This document shows positions 1 to 8,192 of a DNA stretch of 64,000 nucleotides, one piece after another. This DNA is from Pseudomonas sp. UMAB-08 (lineage in GTDB: Bacteria > Pseudomonadota > Gammaproteobacteria > Pseudomonadales > Pseudomonadaceae). The stretch lies in assembly GCF_900095225.1 (NCBI RefSeq), contig NZ_LT607416.1, forward strand, positions 409,192 to 473,191, read 5' to 3'. The notes under the pieces were generated by a model. It saw only the letters and a program-made list of their open reading frames with translations, made no database searches and had not been told where the DNA came from. Within the stretch, counting starts at the first letter, position 1, and each line of letters opens with the position of its first letter. The position numbers were made by a program, and so were the translations under genes.

Positions 1-1478
1 AATGGACGGAACAGGGTGAAGCGCAGGCCTTTCTGGCCATAAGCCCAGATCACCCGGTCGAGCAATTGCTTGGAAACCGAGTAAATCCAGCGTTGTTTGT
101 TGATCGGACCCACGATGAGGTTAGACGTGTCTTCGTCGAAATTCGGGTCGGTACACATCCCGTACACTTCGGAGGTCGACGGGAAGATCACGCGCTTGTC
201 GTATTTCACGCAGTAGCGAACGGTCTTCAGGTTTTCTTCGAAGTCGAGTTCGAAGACGCGCAGTGGGTTGCGGGTGTATTCGATCGGCGTGGCGATGGCC
301 ACCAGCGGCAGCACGACATCACATTTTTTGATGTGATATTCGATCCACTCGGAGTGAATGCTGATGTCGCCTTCGACGAAGTGGAAGTTCGGGTGGCTGC
401 GCAGTCGGTCGATGGCGTCGGAACCAATGTCCATGCCATAGATTTCGTAGCGATCGTCTTGCAGCAGGCGCTCGGAAAGGTGGTTACCGATAAAGCCGTT
501 GACGCCAAGAATCAGAACGCGGGTGCGACGCACGGCACGTGACGACTCGCTGCCGACCATGCGCGAGCCTTCGACCAGACCCAGTTCGCGGGCCAGTTGC
601 GGGCCGCTGAGGTAGAGCCCGGCATCGCCACGCTGACCTGCGGTGATCACCAGGGAGTCTTCGCCACAGGAGATGCGCAGAGGGTCGGAGCTGATCACCC
701 GGCCCGGGGCTATCCCTTCATTACCGGCAACGACGTCGGCGCTCCAGACGATAAGCTTGTGCTCGCCAACCGGGCAGAACGCGCCAGGGTAGGGTTGAGT
801 CACGGCGCGAACCAGGTTGAACAACTGTTCGGCAGGGCGCTTCCAGTCCAGCAGGCCGTCGGCCGGGGTGCGGCGTCCGAAGTAAGAAGCCTGCGTGTCG
901 TCTTGAGGGGTTTCGGTCAACTTGCCCTGGGCAAGCAACGGCAGCGCTTCGCGCAACAGGTTGGCAGCCGACTCACGCAACTTGCCGTGCAGGGTCAGCG
1001 CGGTGTCGGAACGTTCGATGGCGACACGCTGTTGAGCCAGGATAGCGCCAGCATCAGCGCGCTTGACCATGCGGTGCAGGGTCACGCCGGTTTCAGTTTC
1101 GCCGTTCACCAGCACCCAGTTGGCTGGGGCGCGGCCGCGATAATGCGGGAGCAGGGAGCCGTGCAGGTTGAAAGCGCCTTTGCTTGCGCAGGCCAACAGT
1201 TGCTCACCCAGCAGATGGCGGTAGTAGAACGAGAACAGGTAGTCAACGTTGAGCTTGCTGATCCGTTCAATCCACAGAGGGTGGTTGGCGTCTTCCGGCG
1301 CGTGCACTGGAATACCTTTGCGTGCACACAATTGCGCGACCGAACCGTAGAAGGTGTTTTCCTTCGGGTCGTCGGCATGGGTAAACACGGCGGCGATTTC
1401 ATAACCAGCGTTCAGAAGGGCTTCGATGCCAGCACAGCCAATATCGTGGTAGGCAAAGACAACAGCTTTAGGATTCAT
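1..1478 (-). CDS. arnA: ArnA, bifunctional UDP-L-Ara4N formyltransferase / UDP-glucuronate decarboxylase (3' end outside window)
   Basis: Makes UDP-Ara4N precursors for adding 4-amino-4-deoxy-L-arabinose to lipid A, which gives cationic peptide and polymyxin resistance. The frame stays open from the ATG at 1478 to the window edge, so 492 of about 660 codons are present. The N-terminal formyltransferase domain (about residues 1-300) shows the [15 protein letters not shown] segment with its active-site Asn and His. It is followed by a Rossmann NAD-binding start, [10 protein letters not shown], near residue 320, then STSEVYG and YSVSK, the catalytic set of the decarboxylase domain. The start overlaps the arnC stop by 4 nt, so the two are probably translationally coupled. 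The C-terminal end cannot be judged here. Confidence 0.95.
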   Translation of the reverse strand, partial: MNPKAVVFAYHDIGCAGIEALLNAGYEIAAVFTHADDPKENTFYGSVAQLCARKGIPVHAPEDANHPLWIERISKLNVDYLFSFYYRHLLGEQLLACASKGAFNLHGSLLPHYRGRAPANWVLVNGETETGVTLHRMVKRADAGAILAQQRVAIERSDTALTLHGKLRESAANLLREALPLLAQGKLTETPQDDTQASYFGRRTPADGLLDWKRPAEQLFNLVRAVTQPYPGAFCPVGEHKLIVWSADVVAGNEGIAPGRVISSDPLRISCGEDSLVITAGQRGDAGLYLSGPQLARELGLVEGSRMVGSESSRAVRRTRVLILGVNGFIGNHLSERLLQDDRYEIYGMDIGSDAIDRLRSHPNFHFVEGDISIHSEWIEYHIKKCDVVLPLVAIATPIEYTRNPLRVFELDFEENLKTVRYCVKYDKRVIFPSTSEVYGMCTDPNFDEDTSNLIVGPINKQRWIYSVSKQLLDRVIWAYGQKGLRFTLFRP

Positions 1479-2491
1479 AACGTGACCTGATTGGAAGATG
1501 AAGACATGTTTGAGTCGTTAACGTTTACAGGGGCCGAAGCGGGTGGGCTGCGCAGCACTTTTTCGATGAAAAAGCGTGGGCGGGCTCTGACATCGCTGTA
1601 CATCCGACCCAGGTATTCGCCCAATAGACCCATCCCTATGAACTGTCCGCCGGTGAACACGAACAGCACAGCAAACAAAACGAAGGTGCCGTGACCGGCC
1701 CAGGGTGCGCCGAATATCAGGCGCAGGCCGATCAGCAAAACGGCGAACAACACGCCCAGAAACGCCATGCTGAAACCGATGATGCTCAGCAAGCGCAAGG
1801 GGGTTGTGGTCATGCACGTGATCAAATCGAACATCAGGTTTATCAGGCGCATCGGGCTATATTTGGATTCGCCATGCTCGCGCTCGGCGTGCTGAACCAG
1901 CACTTCAGTGGTGTGGCGCGCGAAGCTGTTGGCCAAAATCGGAATGAACGTACTGCGTTCGCGGCAGGCCAGCATGGCGTCGACGATGGTCCGTCGGTAA
2001 GCCCTTAGCATGCAGCCATAGTCGCTCATGGCCACGCCGGTGGAGCGCTGTACGGCAAGGTTGATCAAGCGCGACGGCCAACGGCGCCAGGCTGAATCCT
2101 GACGGTTGCTGCGCACGGTGCCCACCACGTCATAGCCGAGCTCGGCCTGGGCAACCAGGCGCGGAATTTCTTCCGGCGGGTTTTGCAGGTCGGCGTCCAG
2201 CGTGATGATCACATCGCCTTTGCATTGCTCGAAGCCCGCCATGATTGCAGCGTGCTGGCCATAGTTGCGATTGAGGATCACCGCGACGATGGAGCTGCCT
2301 TCACGCTCTGAGGCGTCTTGGAGGATTTGCGCAGAGTTGTCGCGGCTGCCGTCGTCGACTAAAACGATTTCAAATTCATGGTGCAACTGTGCGCAGGCAG
2401 CTTCGGTCCGGCGCAGTAGCTCCGGCAGGCTCTGCTCTTCGTTATAGACCGGGATGACGATCGAAACGCACTGAATCGGATAAGGTTTCAC
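1475..2491 (-). CDS. arnC: ArnC, undecaprenyl-phosphate 4-deoxy-4-formamido-L-arabinose transferase
   Basis: Transfers formylated Ara4N from UDP to undecaprenyl phosphate at the inner membrane. The 338-residue protein opens with a GT2 glycosyltransferase fold: [14 protein letters not shown] near residue 10, DDGS near 47 and [13 protein letters not shown] near 98 (the metal-binding DxD region). Two hydrophobic helices near residues 235-300 fit the membrane anchor of this family, and the length is close to that of E. coli ArnC. It overlaps arnB upstream and arnA downstream by 4 nt each, in the usual arnBCA order. Confidence 0.95.
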   Translation of the reverse strand: MKPYPIQCVSIVIPVYNEEQSLPELLRRTEAACAQLHHEFEIVLVDDGSRDNSAQILQDASEREGSSIVAVILNRNYGQHAAIMAGFEQCKGDVIITLDADLQNPPEEIPRLVAQAELGYDVVGTVRSNRQDSAWRRWPSRLINLAVQRSTGVAMSDYGCMLRAYRRTIVDAMLACRERSTFIPILANSFARHTTEVLVQHAEREHGESKYSPMRLINLMFDLITCMTTTPLRLLSIIGFSMAFLGVLFAVLLIGLRLIFGAPWAGHGTFVLFAVLFVFTGGQFIGMGLLGEYLGRMYSDVRARPRFFIEKVLRSPPASAPVNVNDSNMSSSSNQVTL

Positions 2492-3636
2492 AGGCTTCGT
2501 TCCAGAGTGGTTTCAATAGCGCAAGCGACGCGCTCGACGTCGTCGAGGGTCATGTCGGGAAACAGCGGGATCGAGCACAGGCGCGCCGAGTTCCATTCGG
2601 TGTTGGGCAAATGGATCGACGGAAAGCGCTTGCGGTAATAGGTGTGCAGGTGAGTAGCGATAAAGTGAATGCCGGTGCCGATGTTCTGCTCCTGCAAGCC
2701 CTTCATGAATGCTTCTCGGTCCACGCCACAGCGCTCGGCGTCGATGCGCAGGATGAACAAGTGCCAGGCATGCTGCTGGGGATAATCTGGTTGGTGTAGC
2801 GGCTGGACGGGCAACCCTTCCAGACGCTTGAGGTAGGCCTGCGCCAGGACCTCGCGCTTGGCATTGATCTCGTCGAGACGCTTGAGCTGAACCAGCGCGA
2901 TGGCTGCGTTCATGTCGGCCAGGTTGTACTTGAAGCCTGGCTCGATAACCATCGCCTGCGGTTTGCGGCCATGGGTCATACGGTCGTAGGCATCCACGCC
3001 AAGTCCGTGGAACTTGAGCATGCGTACCCGGTTGGCGAGGTTCTCGTCATCACTGACGAACATTGCCCCTTCTGCGCAGGTCATGTTTTTGATCGCGTGG
3101 AACGAAAAAATCGCGGTGCCTTGCGCGCCGACCTGGCGGCCACGGTAAAGCGTGCCAGCCGCGTGAGCAGCATCTTCGATTACCGGGATGCCGTGACGCT
3201 CAGCCAGCGCGTAGAGGGGGTCCAGATCAAAGGCGGCCCCGGCGTAATGCACCGGGATGATCGCTTTGGTTCGTGGGGTGATCGCGGCTTCAATGGCGGC
3301 AAGGTCGCTCATCAGGGTGTCGCGGTCCACGTCCACGAATACCGGGGTCGCGCCGAGCAAACAGATCATGTTGGCGGTGGACACCCAAGTCTGCGACGGC
3401 GTAATGACTTCGTCGCCCGGACCAATGCCCAGCGCAAGTAGCGTCACGTGCATGGCGCCCGTGGCGGAAGACAGCGCAACAGCGTGACGAGCGCCCACGT
3501 GCTCGGCAAACTTTTGCTCGAGCTCCTGGTTTTTCGGGCCGGTGGTAATCCAGCCGGAGCGTAAGACCTGCTCGACGGCGGCAATTTCCTCGTCACCGAT
3601 ACTTGGGCGGGAAAAGGGCAGGAAACTTTGATTCAT
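2488..3636 (-). CDS. arnB: ArnB, UDP-Ara4O aminotransferase
   Basis: PLP-dependent aminotransferase (DegT/DnrJ/EryC1 family) that makes UDP-4-amino-4-deoxy-L-arabinose from the 4-keto sugar with glutamate as donor. The PLP-lysine segment [14 protein letters not shown] and the upstream [10 protein letters not shown] motif are present. The frame is open to 3696, but I choose the ATG at 3636 because AGAGGA lies 5 nt before it and the protein then starts [14 protein letters not shown] at 382 residues, as expected for ArnB. It is the first gene of the arn operon here. The 736-bp region upstream should hold its promoter; I could not find a convincing PmrA or PhoP box in it. Confidence 0.95.
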   Translation of the reverse strand: MNQSFLPFSRPSIGDEEIAAVEQVLRSGWITTGPKNQELEQKFAEHVGARHAVALSSATGAMHVTLLALGIGPGDEVITPSQTWVSTANMICLLGATPVFVDVDRDTLMSDLAAIEAAITPRTKAIIPVHYAGAAFDLDPLYALAERHGIPVIEDAAHAAGTLYRGRQVGAQGTAIFSFHAIKNMTCAEGAMFVSDDENLANRVRMLKFHGLGVDAYDRMTHGRKPQAMVIEPGFKYNLADMNAAIALVQLKRLDEINAKREVLAQAYLKRLEGLPVQPLHQPDYPQQHAWHLFILRIDAERCGVDREAFMKGLQEQNIGTGIHFIATHLHTYYRKRFPSIHLPNTEWNSARLCSIPLFPDMTLDDVERVACAIETTLERSL

Positions 3637-4372
3637 AGGATCCTCTAGCGCAGGAAAGCATTGCGGCTTGAGACACGGGCCGTCTGCAATATCCACAGAT
3701 ACTGTTTACTTTGAAAATACGGGGGCCGCGCTGACAGGGTCGGTAACGGCGCCGCGACACAATGTTCGCGTAAAGCATAGTTCAGGAATAGTGAAAATTA
3801 CGTTTATCTTCAGCGTGATGGCGCGAACTCTTTTACATGAGCGTTTTGCGGGGCTGCGAGCGCAGGGCGATCCGCACGAGACGCTTTAATGGGAAAAGGT
3901 GCAACAGCAGCACGCGCGTTAAGCTAGTTCAGTAGAATATCGAGTCCGCGTGCAGAGTGTACTGTCAGACCTTGCCCACAATAGCGGACCGAACCTGAAC
4001 AAATACTGTCCATCCGATGGCAAATATTTTTGCATCGTGCCCTGTGATGTGTTGAATACAGCCGGTGTGCCTGAGGTCGTTCATTGCGCGGGCAAAAAAG
4101 CTTTTCTGGCGTTACTTGTTTACGATCCTGTGCAAATCAGTTAATAGGCCTGCTCTGTAGAAGGTGAACGAATAATCGTTCTCGTTACGTCGCCAGGGTC
4201 GGCAAATGCGAAGTAGAGTTATTACCCTGCTCTTGCACTCAAGCGCATTGAGTTGGCCGCGCTTGAAGTGCCGCGGCGTGCAAGGGTATAGCGTTAATAT
4301 GTCAGTTTGAAGGTATGCGATTGTCTGGGTGCATGCATTTGACTGTTAGTGGACGACGAGGAAGACCGTTTT
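3637..4372. other. Long divergent intergenic region between arnB and the antiporter gene
   Basis: 736 bp without a convincing gene. Two open frames (3668-3889 and 3950-4144, plus) lack a good ribosome binding site and recognisable protein features. The region must carry the arn promoter (minus) and the antiporter promoter (plus). Visible structure: a 16-bp palindrome with arms GAACGA/TCGTTC at 4166-4181, a possible branched RNA fold at 4232-4284, and a TAATAT -10-like hexamer at 4295-4300 without an obvious -35. Confidence 0.6.
4232..4284 (+). promoter_or_regulatory. Possible three-way-junction structure upstream of the antiporter
   Basis: Outer arms CTTGCA (4232-4237) and TGCAAG (4279-4284) enclose two perfect hairpins: CTCAA/TTGAG at 4238-4252 and GCCGCG/CGCGGC at 4256-4277. 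If the transcript starts upstream, this is a compact branched leader about 90 nt before the antiporter start. If the promoter is the TAATAT at 4295-4300, it is instead DNA upstream of the promoter. No riboswitch family was recognised. Confidence 0.3.
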
Positions 4373-6019
4373 ATGCAAACAGCCTATACCGTCCTCATTT
4401 TGCTGATGCTGGTCGGTGTGTCGCGGTTAGTGGCCCGGTTGATTCCGTTGCCGTTGCCGCTGTTACAGATCGCTGCCGGGGCGTTGCTGGCTTGGCCGAC
4501 GCTGGGTTTGCATGTTGCGCTCGACCCTGAGCTGTTTTTGTTCTTGTTTCTGCCGCCGCTGCTGTTCTCGGATGGTTGGCGCATGCCCAAGCGTGAGTTA
4601 TGGCGTTTTCGTGGGCCGATTCTTACCTTGGCGGTGGGGCTGGTGTTGTTCACGGTGGTGGGCGCCGGTTTCTTTATCCATTGGCTGATACCGACCATCC
4701 CTTTGCCGGTGGCCTTCGCCCTGGCGGCCGTGCTGTCGCCGACCGATGCCGTGGCGGTGTCGGCGATTGCCCAGGATCGGCTGCCCGCGCCGATTATGCA
4801 TATGCTTCAGGGCGAGGCCTTGATGAACGATGCCTCCGGCCTGGTGACTTTCAAATTTGCGTTGGCGGCGGCGGTGACGGGGGTGTTCTCACTGGCCAAT
4901 GCCAGCCTGACATTTGTCCTGGTCGCCTGCGGCGGCTTGGCCATCGGTGTGGCGCTGAGCTGGCTGGTGGGGCGTTTGCGTGGCTGGATGATTGCCCGTG
5001 GCTGGGATGACCCTGCGACCCATGTCGTGTTCATGTTGCTCCTGCCCTTCGCGGCCTATGTACTGGCTGAACGCTTGGGCGCTTCGGGGATCCTCTCGGC
5101 CGTGGCCGCCGGGATGATGCAGAGCTGGCTCGATCTGTTGCCGCGTCAGACCAGTACGCGCCTGCTCAATCGTAGCGTCTGGGCGCTGTTGGAATTTGCC
5201 TTCAATGGCTTGATCTTCCTGCTGCTGGGCCTGCAGTTTCCGGACATCATTAAGGCCGTCGCCAGCCATGAAGTGTCGCTCTGGCCAACCCTGTTGTGGC
5301 GTTGCCTGGATGTACTGGCGATTTTTATGGTGTTGTTGGCGTTACGTTATGTGTGGGTGCAGAGCATCTGGAGGCTGATGGTCGGCTTGCGGCGCTGGGG
5401 GGATCGTGGCGAGTCATCGCTTGAGCTGACGGCACGCTCTGCCTGGCTGCTGACCGTGGGTGGGGTGCGAGGGGCCGTGACGTTGGCGGGTGTGATGTCC
5501 GTGCCGCTGTTGATCGGCGCAGGGGTAGACTTTCCTGAGCGTGACCTGCTGATTTTTATCGCCGCTGGCGTCATTCTGCTGTCATTGATTGCGGCCTGCA
5601 TCGCCTTGCCATTGTTGCTGCGCGGCGTGGCTAAAAGCCCGGACCACGCGATGAAGCGCGAAGTTAGAGACGCCTGGAAGCGTACCGCTGAAGCGGCGAT
5701 TCACGCACTGGAAGCTGAAGAGCTGGCCGACACGAGCGTCACCCCCGACGCTGCGCAAGCCGCCTTGGCGATGGAAGTCAAAGCGCGGATCATGTCCGAA
5801 TATCGCCATCACCTCGAGGTGTTCAACGACACCTCCGAAGCGCAGGCGCTGGCCTGGCAAATGGATCAGCTGGAGCGACGCCTGCGCCTGCACGCGTTGC
5901 GCGCGCAGCGCCTGGAGCTCTATAGCCTGCGCCGTCATCACCGGATCGGCGACGACGCGCTGCGTCAGATATTGGGTGAGTTGGACCTGAGTGAGGCGAA
6001 TCTGGGGCCGGTTAAATAG
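4373..6019 (+). CDS. CPA1-family Na+/H+ antiporter
   Basis: Inner-membrane monovalent cation:proton antiporter for pH and sodium homeostasis. About the first 420 of 548 residues are strongly hydrophobic with roughly a dozen membrane spans. The segment LSPTDAVAVSAI near residue 122 and GEALMNDASGLVTFKFA near residue 148 are the Asp-containing core motifs of this family, and GGVRGAVTLAGVMSVP near residue 362 is another conserved stretch. The last ~130 residues are a charged, helical cytoplasmic tail rich in Glu, Arg and Leu. I take ATG 4373 over an upstream GTG (4349) because GAGGAAG sits 8 nt before it. It precedes the dapC/glnD block, where other Pseudomonas also carry a Na+/H+ antiporter gene (from memory). 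Confidence 0.88.
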   Translation: MQTAYTVLILLMLVGVSRLVARLIPLPLPLLQIAAGALLAWPTLGLHVALDPELFLFLFLPPLLFSDGWRMPKRELWRFRGPILTLAVGLVLFTVVGAGFFIHWLIPTIPLPVAFALAAVLSPTDAVAVSAIAQDRLPAPIMHMLQGEALMNDASGLVTFKFALAAAVTGVFSLANASLTFVLVACGGLAIGVALSWLVGRLRGWMIARGWDDPATHVVFMLLLPFAAYVLAERLGASGILSAVAAGMMQSWLDLLPRQTSTRLLNRSVWALLEFAFNGLIFLLLGLQFPDIIKAVASHEVSLWPTLLWRCLDVLAIFMVLLALRYVWVQSIWRLMVGLRRWGDRGESSLELTARSAWLLTVGGVRGAVTLAGVMSVPLLIGAGVDFPERDLLIFIAAGVILLSLIAACIALPLLLRGVAKSPDHAMKREVRDAWKRTAEAAIHALEAEELADTSVTPDAAQAALAMEVKARIMSEYRHHLEVFNDTSEAQALAWQMDQLERRLRLHALRAQRLELYSLRRHHRIGDDALRQILGELDLSEANLGPVK

Positions 6020-6027
6020 CCATCAAC

Positions 6028-6774
6028 TTATCCTTTTGGATAAGCCTTGCGCATGAAGGCTTTGTCTTTATCGCTGATCATCGTATTGAGGCCCACTTCC
6101 CAATCGCCGATCGTAATGGTGTTGGGCACCGGATAATGCATGATCGACTGCTTGTCGTAAGCGGTGTAGGTCGTTTTGTTCGATTCGAATGTGTGGAGCA
6201 CCGATTCATCGACGTCTTCGACGGAATGACCGGCCTTCGCGTAGTGGTCGTACACCTTTGGCACGTCCCAGGGAATATCGGCTTCCGGGTGCTGATGTTC
6301 ATGCTCGGCCCCCAGTGCATGGCCAAACTCGTGCATGGCGGTGTATTGGAACTTCGGGTCTGATGGTTTGACACCCAGCACCATCGTTGGAGTCCACGTG
6401 TCGTTGGCTTTGGCATCGGTCCCGATCAGGGTGTAGTTCGCGCTTGAGTCAGTCGTGATTCGGATGTCACCTTTACCGTAGCCCGGTGTGCCTTCCCGGC
6501 CATCGATAAACTCGAACATCAGGTTTACAAAGGGTTGCCACTGGTTGATAGCGGCAATAATGGCTTGTTTGTGGGGTTCGGACAGGTCGTTATCGGTAAA
6601 GCCGATTTTCAAGGTGCGGCCATTGGCCCAGAACCTGGAGAAATGCCCGGCGGCGCGCTTGCGGCGACTGCCTGGAACGGATACCTCGGCATTGTCAGGA
6701 TTCTCTTCGATGGCAGCCTCGTATGAGGCCTGCTGATCCTTCAAGTGCCTCATGGCGCACAGTATGTCGTTCAT
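6028..6774 (-). CDS. Astacin-like (M12-type) zinc metalloprotease, no signal peptide
   Basis: Predicted metzincin protease of 248 residues. The zinc site reads HEFGHALGAEHEH starting at residue 148 (H148, E149, H152, H158), and the Met-turn is SIMHY at 210-214, the astacin-type form. The N-terminal 40 residues are acidic then basic (GSRRKRAAG near 35-43), without a hydrophobic signal sequence, so secretion by Sec is not indicated. A non-Sec route or intracellular role is possible. The start is ATG 6774, with a full AAGGAGG 7 nt upstream, rather than the in-frame ATG 6804, which would put that site inside the gene. It is convergent with the antiporter gene. Substrate unknown. Confidence 0.8.
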   Translation of the reverse strand: MNDILCAMRHLKDQQASYEAAIEENPDNAEVSVPGSRRKRAAGHFSRFWANGRTLKIGFTDNDLSEPHKQAIIAAINQWQPFVNLMFEFIDGREGTPGYGKGDIRITTDSSANYTLIGTDAKANDTWTPTMVLGVKPSDPKFQYTAMHEFGHALGAEHEHQHPEADIPWDVPKVYDHYAKAGHSVEDVDESVLHTFESNKTTYTAYDKQSIMHYPVPNTITIGDWEVGLNTMISDKDKAFMRKAYPKG

Positions 6775-6911
6775 AATGAAACCTCCTTGTTGATGAGGTT
6801 TCATTGTTTTCCAAAAAAAAACCGCAGTGTCTATACATGTCTACTGCAAAGGTGCTTTCGGCGTCCGGTAGCGTACGGTGCGCCACAGCGATTGGCTGTG
6901 ACGCGAATTCA

Positions 6912-8105
6912 TCAACGCTTGATGAAATCCCGAATACGCGTGGCCGCTTCGACACATTCGGCCAGAGGTGCAACCAGCGCCATGCGTACACGTCCGGCGC
7001 CGGGGTTGAAGCCGTCGACTTCGCGGGACAGGTAGGAGCCCGGCACCACGGTGACATGCTCGGCGACATACAGGTCGCGGCAGAATTCAGTGTCATCGGT
7101 CCCGACATTCGGCCACAGATAAAAACCACCGTCGGGGCGCTGTACGTCGAGCACCGGGGCGAGGATCTCCAGCACAGCGTCGAACTTCTCCCGATACAGC
7201 GTACGATTGGCGCGTACGTGCTCTTCGTCATTCCACGCGGCAATACTCGCCAGTTGGGTTTGAACCGGCATGGCGCAACCGTGATAGGTGCGATAGAGCA
7301 AAAAAGCTTTAAGGATGTCGGCATCGCCGGCCACGAAACCTGAGCGCAAACCAGGCAGGTTCGAGCGCTTGGACAGGCTGTGAAATACCACGCAGCGTTT
7401 GAAGTCTTTGCGGCCCAAGGCCACACATGCGCTCAGCAGACCTGGCGGCGGAGTCTGTTCGTCGAAGTACAACTCGCTGTAGCACTCGTCGGCGGCGATC
7501 ACAAAATCATATTCGTCAGCCAGGGCGATCAGCTTTTTCAAGGTTTCCAGCGGTACCAGCGCGCCAGTCGGGTTGCCGGGCGAACACAGGAACAGGATCT
7601 GGCAGCGCTTCCAGACGTCTGCGGACACCGCATCGAAATCCGGGTTAAAACCATTTTCCGCCAGGCAGGGCAGGTAATGCGGCTGTGCGCCGGCCAGCAA
7701 GGCTGCGCCTTCATAGATTTGATAGAACGGGTTGGGGCTGACCACCAGTGCGTCGTCGCTGCGGTTGACCACGGTCTGGGTGAAGGCGAACAAAGCTTCG
7801 CGAGTCCCGTTGACCGGTAACACATGACGCGCCGGGTCGAGCCAGCCGGTTGGCACGTCAAAACGGCGTTCACACCAGGCGGTGATGGCTTCGCGCAGCG
7901 CCGGGATGCCGAGGGTGGTCGGATAGACCGCCATTTGATCGAGATTGGCGGCCAACGTTTCAGCGACGAACGCTGGCGAGCGGTGTTTCGGCTCGCCGAT
8001 GGACAGCGCGACAGGGCGTTTGTCGGCATTGGGCGTCACGCTGCCAAGTAAGGCGCGGAGCTTTTCGAAAGGGTAGGGCTGGAGCTGCTGCAAGGCATTG
8101 TTCAT
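6912..8105 (-). CDS. dapC: DapC, succinyldiaminopimelate transaminase
   Basis: Class I/II PLP aminotransferase of 397 residues that aminates N-succinyl-2-amino-6-ketopimelate in lysine and peptidoglycan precursor synthesis. The PLP lysine lies in FHSLSKRSNLPGLRSGFVAG near residue 240. SPNPFYQIYEGAA near 123, LCSPGNPTGALVPL near 173 and ADECYSELYF near 205 are the usual aldimine-site segments. The N-terminal MNNALQQLQPYPFEKLRAL is typical of the pseudomonad DapC group. It lies downstream of glnD on the same strand with an 87-bp gap, as in other Pseudomonas. A related amino acid aminotransferase cannot be excluded from motifs alone, but the context favours DapC. Confidence 0.87.
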   Translation of the reverse strand: MNNALQQLQPYPFEKLRALLGSVTPNADKRPVALSIGEPKHRSPAFVAETLAANLDQMAVYPTTLGIPALREAITAWCERRFDVPTGWLDPARHVLPVNGTREALFAFTQTVVNRSDDALVVSPNPFYQIYEGAALLAGAQPHYLPCLAENGFNPDFDAVSADVWKRCQILFLCSPGNPTGALVPLETLKKLIALADEYDFVIAADECYSELYFDEQTPPPGLLSACVALGRKDFKRCVVFHSLSKRSNLPGLRSGFVAGDADILKAFLLYRTYHGCAMPVQTQLASIAAWNDEEHVRANRTLYREKFDAVLEILAPVLDVQRPDGGFYLWPNVGTDDTEFCRDLYVAEHVTVVPGSYLSREVDGFNPGAGRVRMALVAPLAECVEAATRIRDFIKR

Positions 8106-8192
8106 GGGGTGTGGGTCTCAGTGAACGTGGCGCCCGGGAGTGGCCGGGCGCCGTTGAGTCGAAACGTAAAGGTGGGCATGCAGTGGCGTCAT

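Noticed and set aside
3668..3889. 73-codon open frame in the arnB-antiporter gap
   Set aside because: Overlaps the expected arn promoter region; no ribosome binding site or motif.
3950..4144. 64-codon open frame in the arnB-antiporter gap
   Set aside because: No ribosome binding site, low-confidence composition, no recognisable motif.
4166..4188. Fur-box-like sequence (GTAACGAGAACGATTATTCGTTC on the minus strand in meaning)
   Set aside because: Only about 8 of 19 positions match the classical Fur consensus; the perfect arms GAACGA/TCGTTC explain the resemblance better.
6029..6046. CTTATCC/GGATAAG hairpin between the antiporter and the protease gene
   Set aside because: Seven-pair stem without a T run on either strand, inside the last codons of the protease gene; too weak to call a terminator.
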